From Bacteroidota bacterium (GTDB taxonomy: Bacteria > Bacteroidota > Bacteroidia > Chitinophagales > Saprospiraceae), in assembly GCA_024277695.1 (NCBI GenBank), contig JAJRUR010000236.1, forward strand, positions 1-5,630: a DNA stretch of 5,630 bases. The letters run 5' to 3'. Positions 1-5,630 of the stretch are shown one piece after another. Position 1 is the stretch's first letter. Each line of letters opens with the position of its first letter. A model generated the notes under the pieces. That model ran no database searches. It saw only the letters and a list, made by a program, of their open reading frames with translations, and had not been told where the DNA came from. The position numbers were made by a program, and so were the translations under genes.

Positions 1-66
1 AAAAGTGTCAAAAATAATTAATTTTTCATAATACTATAAGTTTTTTGTGATCCCTACTTCTTGATC

Positions 67-113
67 CGGGAGTTTCAGGATGCCTCCCGTCACCTATCTC
101 TATTAAGTGACGG
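67..113. repeat. two overlapping, mutually exclusive inverted repeats
   Basis: CGGGAG at 67-72 is complementary to CTCCCG at 84-89, with an 11-base loop. CCGTCAC at 87-93 is complementary to GTGACGG at 107-113, with a 13-base loop. Bases 87-89 belong to both stems, so a transcript could form only one at a time. No T-run follows on either strand, so these are not simple intrinsic terminators. The role is unknown; they may be part of a regulatory RNA or of an interspersed repeat. Confidence 0.5.
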
Positions 114-210
114 TGCATATATATATATCAATTTCCAAATTTTTTAACATATTTTTTTATTTTTTTCTAAATCACTGTCCCAAGATTTCTTAGCAACAAG
201 ATGGAAGCAG

Positions 211-271
211 AATATTATTTGGTTTTAGAGCAATACAACATATTGTATTGGAATAATATTTGGTTTGAGGG
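211..271. repeat. nested inverted repeat flanked by imperfect direct repeats
   Basis: The centre is CAATACAA (231-238), a 4-base spacer, then TTGTATTG (243-250), a perfect 8-bp dyad. Outside it, AATATTATT (211-219) and AATAATATT (252-260) are exact reverse complements. The same outer arms also start an imperfect direct repeat: 211-230 and 252-271 agree at 17 of 20 positions and share ATTTGGTTT. The dyad plus direct-repeat layout resembles an operator or a small mobile or repeat unit, but no protein or target gene can be assigned to it. Confidence 0.5.
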
Positions 272-421
272 GTGATATGGTATTTTTGTTTGGAGTCTTA
301 TTAACCGCAAGGGAAGCAAGGGGTATCGCTCAGGGTACAAAGTGGAAATGGTCTTTTATAAAGGACATTTTTAGCTCCGAACTGCAAACTTCAGCATGAG
401 ACGAAAGAAAGTGCTCCCCCA

Positions 422-446
422 CTCCCACCGAAGGGAGACAATCTCC
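422..446. repeat. two overlapping short hairpins in a GC-richer patch
   Basis: CTCCC (422-426) pairs with GGGAG (433-437) across six bases. GGAGA (434-438) pairs with TCTCC (442-446) across three bases. The two share 434-437 and so compete. The stems are short and could be chance in a locally GC-rich segment. No coding frame or known RNA fold supports a function. Confidence 0.3.
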
Positions 447-805
447 AAAAGCCGGCCTTAGTAGTAGATAAAACGCCTTTACTCCTTCTACATTTAGGCA
501 ATTAAAATAAATATTTAAATCATAAATGCCTGATTTATAATATTATTTGCATATTAACCGTTAACAACTTATATGTATTATGGCTATTAGAAAAAAGGAT
601 AACATAAATTAAGAAATTTAAAAATTTTTTACCTTAGCACAAAACTGAGATGAAAAATTTGTCTATCCGTGTACATGCTCAACCATTCATGCTTAGTACT
701 ATCCGGATTAGAGCTAATACAAAATACTACTTATGAGTATACATCAGTTAGCATTTTGTTAATAAATAGAATTACTTAACCACGTTAACATATTTGTCGT
801 ATACT

Positions 806-813
806 TACTTTAG
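806..813 (+). promoter_or_regulatory. weak candidate -7 element for the receptor operon
   Basis: TACTTTAG matches the Bacteroidota -7 consensus TAnnTTTG at five of six defined positions. It would place transcription start only about a dozen bases before the ATG at 832. No TTTG or TTG occurs at the usual distance upstream (the nearest are at 755-758 and 793-796), so the -33 element is missing and the call is weak. A palindrome, TTAAC-CAC-GTTAAC at 776-789, lies just upstream and could be an operator. Confidence 0.2.
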
Positions 814-831
814 CATTCATATACTACCACT

Positions 832-1263
832 ATGCATAGGATAAAATATTTAGTTTTGCTTTGTTGGATTATGGGCTTCTCATTTAGTGCCATATCACAA
901 AAGTACACGATAAGTGGCTACATTTCTGATTTGGATACCGGCGAAAAACTTATAGGAGCCAATGTCTTCGACCAAAGTACAGGTACAGGTACTGTGACCA
1001 ACACTTACGGATTTTTTAGCTTGACCCTCAATCAAGATTCTATCCGATTGATGATATCCTACATAGGTTATCAATCTCAAGAATACAATCTCTATCTGGA
1101 CAAGAATATACAACTTTCTATCGACCTTTCTCCTTCAGTAGAACTTAAAGAAGTCGAAGTCATCGCTGACGAAGTATCACGCATTCAGGATCGTACGCAG
1201 ATGAGTACCATCGATGTACCGATCCGGCAGATAAAAAAATACCTGCCTTGCTCGGAGAGGTAG
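832..1263 (+). CDS. TonB-dependent receptor, 5' part (signal peptide and carboxypeptidase-like domain), frameshifted
   Basis: This is the N-terminal part of an outer-membrane TonB-dependent receptor. Residues 1-22 form a Sec signal peptide: a basic start (HRIK), a hydrophobic core LVLLCWIMGF, and likely cleavage at AIS|Q. Residues 25-115 form a carboxypeptidase-regulatory-like beta-sandwich (CarboxypepD_reg-like), recognisable by TISGYISD, the G-E-K-L-IGANV strand, the NTYGFFSL turn and ISYIGYQSQE, ending in LKEVEVIADE. The linker MSTIDVPIRQIKK leads into the plug, but after Lys136 the frame runs out of conserved sequence and ends YLPCSER-stop. The expected continuation, IPALLGEVD, is in the -1 frame. 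Alone, this 143-residue product has no plug or barrel and could not act as a receptor. The ATG at 832 is chosen because it gives the full signal peptide; the next in-frame Met (14) would destroy it. There is no Shine-Dalgarno sequence, as is normal for the phylum. Family assignment is firm; whether the gene is functional is open. Confidence 0.9.
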   Translation: MHRIKYLVLLCWIMGFSFSAISQKYTISGYISDLDTGEKLIGANVFDQSTGTGTVTNTYGFFSLTLNQDSIRLMISYIGYQSQEYNLYLDKNIQLSIDLSPSVELKEVEVIADEVSRIQDRTQMSTIDVPIRQIKKYLPCSER

Positions 1264-1277
1264 ATGTACTCAAGGCA
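1233..1277 (+). other. frameshift site: A7 heptamer followed by a stem-loop
   Basis: Seven A occupy 1233-1239 and are read in the upstream frame as atA AAA AAA, the X_XXY_YYZ phasing of a -1 slippery heptamer. Slipping back one base makes the next codon ATA (1239-1241) and yields KK-IPALLGEVD, the conserved receptor plug entry. TGCCTTG (1244-1250) is fully complementary to CAAGGCA (1271-1277), a 7-bp stem with a 20-base loop starting four bases after the run. The upstream frame stops at TAG 1261-1263, inside the loop. A single missing A in the run (7 instead of 8) explains the split equally well, as an assembly error or a real mutation. Confidence 0.55.
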
Positions 1278-3215
1278 CTCCAATTGCTCCCAGGGGTCCA
1301 GTCCGGTGGAGAAGGTCAAAGCGGCTTATATATCCGCGGAGGCAGTCCGGACCAAAATCTCATTTTATTGGATGGAGTTCCGGTGTATAACGCTGCGCAT
1401 CTATTTGGTTTTTTCTCGGTTTTTAATGCCGATGCTATCCGAGATGTCCAACTCATCAAAGGTGGATTTCCCGCTAGATACGGAGGGAGACTTTCTTCCG
1501 TACTCGAAATAAATATGAAAGAAGGTAATAACAAAAAAATAGCCGGAACTGCCAGTATTGGACTCATATCATCTAAACTGACCCTCGATGGACCGATCGA
1601 TGACAAAACTTCTTTTTTGATCTCAGGTAGAAGAACTTATATCGACATGCTTCTGCGTCCACTTATAAAACAACAATACAAAAATGACAATCAAGATGGA
1701 AGTCTAGGATATTATTTTTATGATATCAATGCCAAAATCAACCATAAGATATCAGATAAAGACCGCATCTACTTGAGTTCCTACTTAGGCAATGACCGCT
1801 TTAATTTTGAATCAAAAGACCTTCGAGGAGAGATCAGAGATTATATAAAAAACAAATTTGGATGGGGAAACATCACCGGAGCTGCCCGATGGAACCACAT
1901 CTGGAATCCTAAACTTTTTAGCAATACGACCTTAACCTATAGTCAATATAAGTTAAACTTTGGTGCTGAATTCGGATCGAGATACAGAGACCAAAGCACC
2001 ATTAGAGAAAATATTGCACTCGCATACATCAGCGGCATATATGACTTCGGAGCAAAGATCGACTTCGATTACCTACCCGACCCAAATCATTTCATCAAGT
2101 TTGGTATCAGTGGGATACATCACCGTTTTGCACCGGGAACTTTTGATCTGGAGCAAAACGATACAGAACAAGACTATCGATTTATGAAGATAATTGGTCA
2201 AAAAAACATCACTGCTCAAGAATATGGCCTTTATGTCGAGGACGATATGAGGTTATTTGATCGACTCAAGGTCAATGCCGGAATACATATCTCAGGATTT
2301 AATGTAGAAAAACAATTTTATAGCTCTATCCAGCCCCGACTGGGTCTGCGCTATTTGTTGTCTGATGGTACCGCTATCAAAGCCTCTTATGCTCAGATGC
2401 GACAATATATCCAACTCCTAGCCTATGAAGGAATAGGACTACCTACTGATCTTTGGCTACCGACAACCCGTCGAGTCAAACCTCAAGATGCATGGCAAAT
2501 AGCATTGGGCGCCGCTAAAACAGTTTTTGAGCAGTATGAGCTTAGCCTCGAAGGCTACTACAAAAAAATGACCAATGTCATTTCCTACCGAGAGGGCGAA
2601 GGCTTATTTGAACTCTCAGACTGGCAAGATCGAGTAACCCAAGGCAATGGCTGGTCGTATGGTACAGAACTATTCTTCCAAAAGAAAAAAGGAGCACTCA
2701 CCGGTTGGATAGGTTACACGCTATCATGGTCTAGCCGACAATTTGATGATCTCAACTTTGGAAAAAAGTTTGACTTTAAATATGACCGAAGACATGATTT
2801 TTCGATTGTCGCCTCTTATCAACTCAATAAAAAAATAGATTTTTCCGCATCCTGGGTTTATGGTACAGGCAATGCTATTTCTTTGGCTTCATCCAATTAT
2901 TTCGGCAGATATGGTTATGGACCTTCCCGTCAGCTATTTAGAGGAAGTTATTTTACCGAAAGGAATAATTATCGGATGCGCTCCTATCACCGATTAGACT
3001 TCGGGGTCAATTTTCATAAAGAAAAAAATAAGCATTCTCGCACTTGGTCTGTAGGAGCATACAATGCATACAGTCGCAAAAACCCTTTTTATATATTTGA
3101 AGACAGCGATTATATATTGGATCCGACAACGGGAGAATATAAAGAAGTCTTGCAATTTAAGCAAGCTAGCCTCTTTCCGCTGATTCCTTATGTCACTTAT
3201 AAAATAGATTTCTAA
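1239..3215 (+). CDS. TonB-dependent receptor, 3' part (plug and beta-barrel)
   Basis: This is the plug and 22-strand barrel of the receptor begun at 832, in the -1 frame, open from 1170. It is entered at 1239 if the frameshift is bridged; the first independent start candidate is TTG at 1248, which in an intact receptor encodes a Leu. Numbering as a joined 794-residue protein, the plug covers about 130-232, with ALLGEVDVLKALQLLPGVQS (139-158), YIRGG (167-171), DQNLILLDGVPVYN (174-187) and FPARYGGRLSSVLEI (213-227). The rest, to 794, has alternating polar and aromatic barrel strands and ends in PYVTYKIDF, with the terminal Phe expected for BAM-assembled proteins. These receptors import substrates across the outer membrane using TonB-ExbBD energy; the substrate is unknown. 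No SusD-type partner is present, but a DUF4249 lipoprotein follows with no gap. Without the signal peptide of the first part it could not reach the outer membrane. The joined length and domain order are normal for the family. Confidence 0.92.
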   Translation: MPALLGEVDVLKALQLLPGVQSGGEGQSGLYIRGGSPDQNLILLDGVPVYNAAHLFGFFSVFNADAIRDVQLIKGGFPARYGGRLSSVLEINMKEGNNKKIAGTASIGLISSKLTLDGPIDDKTSFLISGRRTYIDMLLRPLIKQQYKNDNQDGSLGYYFYDINAKINHKISDKDRIYLSSYLGNDRFNFESKDLRGEIRDYIKNKFGWGNITGAARWNHIWNPKLFSNTTLTYSQYKLNFGAEFGSRYRDQSTIRENIALAYISGIYDFGAKIDFDYLPDPNHFIKFGISGIHHRFAPGTFDLEQNDTEQDYRFMKIIGQKNITAQEYGLYVEDDMRLFDRLKVNAGIHISGFNVEKQFYSSIQPRLGLRYLLSDGTAIKASYAQMRQYIQLLAYEGIGLPTDLWLPTTRRVKPQDAWQIALGAAKTVFEQYELSLEGYYKKMTNVISYREGEGLFELSDWQDRVTQGNGWSYGTELFFQKKKGALTGWIGYTLSWSSRQFDDLNFGKKFDFKYDRRHDFSIVASYQLNKKIDFSASWVYGTGNAISLASSNYFGRYGYGPSRQLFRGSYFTERNNYRMRSYHRLDFGVNFHKEKNKHSRTWSVGAYNAYSRKNPFYIFEDSDYILDPTTGEYKEVLQFKQASLFPLIPYVTYKIDF

Positions 3216-4112
3216 ATGATACGTACACTCAGTTTTATCATCCTCTGGATCAGTTTATTTTCATGTGAAGATTTTTTTTCGACTACAGTAGATATCGATA
3301 TTCCGGAGCATGAACCGAAATTGGTCGTCCATGCTTTTGGCAATACACTCCTAGATAGTATTACCGTACTCGTGACCCAATCGGTAAAAATCAATGAAAA
3401 TCCTTTCCAACAAAAAAATCTCATCCAAGGCGCACGCATCACTATAAAATCCTCCGAGGGTCAAGAAGCTCAATTTACAGAAATAGTACCCGATGCAAAC
3501 TATGTAGACTATAACTATATACTTCGTGCGCCAAATTTTCTTAAAGAAGGAGTCCAATACGAACTCCAAGTAGAAAAAGATGGATTTGAGACAGTGACCG
3601 CCACACAAACTGTGCCTTTTAGCACTCGGATCTCCAAGGCAATATTTATCAAAGAGGGAGGTTTGGACAATGATGGGAACAAACGTTCAGCAGTAGATCT
3701 TAGTTTTAAAGATCCTGAAGAAATCAACAATTACTACGAAGCTACCCTATTGAGAACTTCGAACAATAATGTTCCCAGATATTTTGAGATTTTAGATTTG
3801 ACGAGTACGGATCCCGCTACTTCAGCTTCTTTTGATTATTATTCGCTAGTTATATCCGATATTAGTTTTAATGGAGATCAAAAGACCCTACGTCTATTGA
3901 CTTGGCCAGAACATGAAGATAATCAACAAATAAAGAAATTATTATTTTGGTCTTCCATTACTGAAGATCACTACAGATTTTCTAAACTGGCCAAAAAAGC
4001 AAGAGAAAATAATGACAATCCATTTGGCTCACCGGTATTGATCCCCAGTAACATGTCCAATGGCATCGGCATTTTTGCACTGGCAGCCGGACAACTCATA
4101 CCGGTTGATTGA
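3216..4112 (+). CDS. DUF4249 family lipoprotein
   Basis: This 298-residue protein is probably an outer-membrane lipoprotein of the DUF4249 family, known almost only from Bacteroidota and commonly encoded next to TonB-dependent receptors. The biochemical role is unknown; by position it is likely an accessory to the receptor. Residues 1-16 form a short lipoprotein signal (MIRT then a hydrophobic core) ending in LFS before Cys17. Acidic E18-D19 after the Cys may favour export to the surface, but that is inference. Family features include an N-terminal beta region, DIDIPEHEPKLVVHAF (about 27-42), the strand set around GARITIKSS, VQYELQVEKDGFETVTATQTVP (about 112-133), and the C-terminal PFGSPVLIPSNMSNGIGIFA. 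The ATG touches the receptor's TAA (3213-3215) in the same frame, which points to co-transcription and translational coupling. An eight-T run (3272-3279) follows the lipobox codons. Family call is strong; function unassigned. Confidence 0.88.
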   Translation: MIRTLSFIILWISLFSCEDFFSTTVDIDIPEHEPKLVVHAFGNTLLDSITVLVTQSVKINENPFQQKNLIQGARITIKSSEGQEAQFTEIVPDANYVDYNYILRAPNFLKEGVQYELQVEKDGFETVTATQTVPFSTRISKAIFIKEGGLDNDGNKRSAVDLSFKDPEEINNYYEATLLRTSNNNVPRYFEILDLTSTDPATSASFDYYSLVISDISFNGDQKTLRLLTWPEHEDNQQIKKLLFWSSITEDHYRFSKLAKKARENNDNPFGSPVLIPSNMSNGIGIFALAAGQLIPVD

Positions 4113-4153
4113 GATAATTTTATTGTTCGATCTACAGAAAAAAATCGGACAAA

Positions 4154-4191
4154 AAAAAAGATAGACCTTATCTACAAAGTCTATCTTTTTT
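4154..4191. terminator. bidirectional intrinsic terminator between convergent genes
   Basis: AAAAAAGATAGAC (4154-4166) and GTCTATCTTTTTT (4179-4191) are perfectly complementary, giving a 13-bp stem with a 12-base loop. On the plus strand the stem ends in a run of six T. On the minus strand the A-run at 4151-4159 gives nine U. It lies 41 bases past the DUF4249 stop and 24 bases past the stop of the converging membrane-protein gene, so it can serve both transcripts. Confidence 0.88.
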
Positions 4192-4215
4192 AGGATATTT
4201 TTCTTAATAAAATGA

Positions 4216-4953
4216 TTAATCTCGTCCGCTAAAGATGGCTACCAGTCTCAAAATCTCTATATAGATCCATACCAAAGTGATGATTACTCCGATTGCCCCA
4301 TACCATTCCATATATTCGGGAGCTCCCTCCTCTGCGCCTCGCTCGATAAAGTCAAAGTTGACTAAGAGCATCAAGGATGCAATCACTACGACAAATAAAC
4401 TGATACCAATTCCTATAGGTCCTGAGCTATGCAGATAAGGCACGGTGATACCGAAGAAACTCAGCACAAAACTCATAAGATATACCAAAAATATGCCTCC
4501 CATAGAAGCCAGAATAACAGTTCTGAATCGATCCGTTACTTGGATGATACCGGACTTGTAGATCATCAACATAATAAAAAGCACTGCGAGAGTGATTGTG
4601 GCAGCCTGAAATACAATACCTCCATAGCTTGCACCGACCAAATAAGATATCGCTCCAACTAGAAGACCTTCGAATACTGCAATGATCGGAGCTAAAATGG
4701 GTGAAAGATGGACTTTAAATCCATTAATCACCACAGTGATCAGACCACCAATAGAGCCGATGATCGCCCAGGACGGGCTACCACTCTGCCAGGCAAAGGT
4801 CGCTGCTACGAGCAGTATAGCAAAAAGCAAAATTGTCTTGTCTACAGAACCTTTTACCGTCATCACGCCCTCTGTACGCTCCAAATCTCGACGCTGATAG
4901 ATCTCCTCTTTGACGTAGGGACTGTTATTTCTAAATAATTTTCTTTCAGACAT
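4216..4953 (-). CDS. Bax inhibitor-1/YccA-like seven-helix membrane protein (BaxI_1 type)
   Basis: This 245-residue inner-membrane protein belongs to the bacterial Bax inhibitor-1-like family (PF12811 type). A polar N-terminus (1-38) with the family motif MTVKGSVDKT (31-40) is followed by seven hydrophobic helices at about 40-56, 61-80, 86-106, 112-132, 146-167, 178-198 and 217-241. Conserved marks are LAPIIAVFEGLLVGAIS (87-103, with acidic Glu95), NFDFIERGAEEGAPEYMEWYGA (199-220) and the final WIYIEILRL. The buried acidic residues in this superfamily are linked to proton-sensitive calcium leak in the structurally studied YetJ; extending that to this protein is inference. Length and ends are normal for the family. 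The ATG at 4953 is preceded by an A/T-rich leader without Shine-Dalgarno. Its start is 22 bases after the stop of the M48 protease, so the two are probably co-transcribed. Confidence 0.9.
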   Translation of the reverse strand: MSERKLFRNNSPYVKEEIYQRRDLERTEGVMTVKGSVDKTILLFAILLVAATFAWQSGSPSWAIIGSIGGLITVVINGFKVHLSPILAPIIAVFEGLLVGAISYLVGASYGGIVFQAATITLAVLFIMLMIYKSGIIQVTDRFRTVILASMGGIFLVYLMSFVLSFFGITVPYLHSSGPIGIGISLFVVVIASLMLLVNFDFIERGAEEGAPEYMEWYGAIGVIITLVWIYIEILRLVAIFSGRD

Positions 4954-4975
4954 AGTTATTATTTTTATTTAATGA

Positions 4976-5630
4976 TTAATTGACTCGCAAACGATTAGAG
5001 TTTCCTCTATATTTTTTGATGGCATCCTTAATGCGTTGGACTCGATTTTCAGGACTGGGATGGGTACTATTAAATTCGGGTTTGCGTGCACCTCCTGTAG
5101 AGGCTGCGAGTATTTTCATCACCCCGATCATCTGTTCGGGATCATATCCGGCCGAAAGCATAAATCGTACTCCCAGTTCGTCCGATTGGAGTTCCTGATC
5201 TCTGCCATACTTCATATTGATGGCATTGCCGATCAGTTGAGCCATCTGTTGGGTCCCATAATCACCCGAAGCCATCACAGCAGCACCGGTCAATCCCTGT
5301 GTGAGCTGTTGTTTGGCCAGACGGACAGCCGAGTGCCTGGCGACTACGTGACCGATCTCATGCCCAAGCACACCTGCTAACTGATCTTCATTTTGTAATT
5401 TGCTAAAGAGTGCATAGGTGATGAAGACTTGACCACCCGGTAGGGCAAAAGCATTGACAGTTCGAGGATCTGCCAACAGATAAAAGTTGTACTTATACTT
5501 ACTTTTCTTAGCTTCTGAAGCCTCCAGAAGTCGGCGACCTACAGACTTTACATAATCCTGGTACTCTTGATTGGGGTATAATCCACCATATTGTTGAGCC
5601 ATACGGGGTGCTGACTGAAGACCCAGTTGG
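4976..5630 (-). CDS. M48 family zinc metalloprotease, 5' end outside the window
   Basis: This is an M48-family (HtpX/Oma1-like) zinc endopeptidase, truncated by the right edge. Counting from the Met at 5602 as residue 1, the active site is HEIGH at 81-85 (codons 5348-5362): His81 and His85 bind zinc and Glu82 is the catalytic base. Glu137 in QELQSDELG is the likely third ligand. DPRTVNAFALPGGQVFIT (45-62) and the C-terminal STHPSPENRVQRI are typical family signatures. The Met at 5602 is not taken as the start: the frame stays open to the edge and reads QLGLQSAPR just before it, which fits the conserved entry of this domain. About 50 residues, probably a signal peptide or lipobox, are likely missing. 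No TPR repeats follow the protease domain. Such proteins act in envelope protein quality control; the exact substrate is unknown. A BI-1-like gene follows 22 bases downstream. Confidence 0.92.
   Translation of the reverse strand, partial: QLGLQSAPRMAQQYGGLYPNQEYQDYVKSVGRRLLEASEAKKSKYKYNFYLLADPRTVNAFALPGGQVFITYALFSKLQNEDQLAGVLGHEIGHVVARHSAVRLAKQQLTQGLTGAAVMASGDYGTQQMAQLIGNAINMKYGRDQELQSDELGVRFMLSAGYDPEQMIGVMKILAASTGGARKPEFNSTHPSPENRVQRIKDAIKKYRGNSNRLRVN

Larger units (their letters stand above)
1..831. other. long non-coding region upstream of the receptor
   Basis: I see no convincing gene in these 831 bases. The only open frames are very short, such as 30 codons on the minus strand at 26-118 and 28 codons on the plus strand at 650-736, and neither resembles a protein I know. 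The stretch is strongly AT-rich except for about 290-490, which is visibly richer in G and C and could be a decayed coding or mobile remnant. It contains an (AT)6 run at 117-128, several inverted repeats listed separately, and two palindromes of the type TTAAC-n-GTTAAC at 554-565 and 776-789. No tRNA, rRNA, riboswitch or CRISPR repeat was recognised. The promoter and any operators of the receptor operon should lie in its right part. Confidence 0.7.

Noticed and set aside
26..118. 30-codon minus-strand frame over the GC-rich hairpin block
   Set aside because: No recognisable protein; its composition simply follows the hairpin sequence, and it has no start context or neighbour.
117..128. (AT)6 dinucleotide run as a contingency or origin element
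   Set aside because: Short and in an AT-rich non-coding stretch, with no DnaA-like boxes nearby; no function can be supported.
650..736. 28-codon plus-strand frame (MKNLSIRVHAQP...) preceded by TACCTTAG at 630-637, similar to a -7 box
   Set aside because: Very short, no known family, no -33 element at the right distance, and the leader would be only a few bases; an open frame of this size is expected by chance.
1264..1512. 82-codon frame starting at ATG right after the first-frame stop, looking like reinitiation
   Set aside because: It is in the wrong frame for the plug and barrel, and its translation has no receptor features; it is a shadow of the real -1 frame coding sequence.
4429..4938. 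Plus-strand frames of 71-77 codons opposite the Bax inhibitor-like gene
   Set aside because: Antisense shadows of a well-supported membrane-protein gene; they show no domain, start context or neighbour support.
4211..4980. The same 10-mer AATGATTAAT at the 3' ends of both minus-strand genes (4211-4220 and 4971-4980)
   Set aside because: It mostly comprises the TAA stop in an AT-rich context, and flanking bases diverge at once; coincidence is sufficient.
5600..5602. Met codon at 5602 as the start of the M48 protease
   Set aside because: The frame is open to the window edge and the residues before it (QLGLQSAPR) continue the conserved domain; a start here would remove the export signal expected for this family.

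Overview
The window comes from a member of the Bacteroidota. A carboxypeptidase-regulatory-like TonB-dependent receptor followed directly by a DUF4249 lipoprotein is a hallmark pair of that phylum. The gene starts also lack Shine-Dalgarno sequences and sit in A/T-rich leaders, as is usual there. The class cannot be fixed from this sequence alone.

Layout. Positions 1-831 hold no gene I can support. This AT-rich stretch carries several inverted and direct repeats: two mutually exclusive hairpins at 67-113, a nested repeat at 211-271, and short hairpins in a more GC-rich patch near 422-446. Positions 832-4112 (+ strand) form a two-gene unit: an outer-membrane TonB-dependent receptor, then a DUF4249 lipoprotein whose ATG abuts the receptor's TAA. 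A strong bidirectional terminator hairpin lies at 4154-4191. Two minus-strand genes converge on it: an M48 zinc metalloprotease (4976 to beyond the right edge) and, 22 bases downstream of it, a seven-helix Bax inhibitor-1-like membrane protein (4216-4953).

The main point of interest is that the receptor is split. Its signal peptide and N-terminal domain are in one frame (832-1263), and its plug and barrel are in the -1 frame (open 1170-3215). The break falls at a run of seven A (1233-1239) read as A_AAA_AAA. A one-base backward slip there restores the conserved plug motif KKIPALLGEVDVLK and gives a 794-residue receptor of normal architecture. A 7-bp inverted repeat begins four bases after the run. 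The simplest explanation is a one-base loss in a homopolymer, either a sequencing error or a real mutation. Programmed -1 frameshifting, transcriptional slippage or phase variation remain testable alternatives.

The receptor and DUF4249 protein probably act together at the outer membrane on an unknown substrate. The minus-strand pair looks like ordinary envelope or protein-quality-control housekeeping. Apart from the frameshift site, I see no clear new system here.
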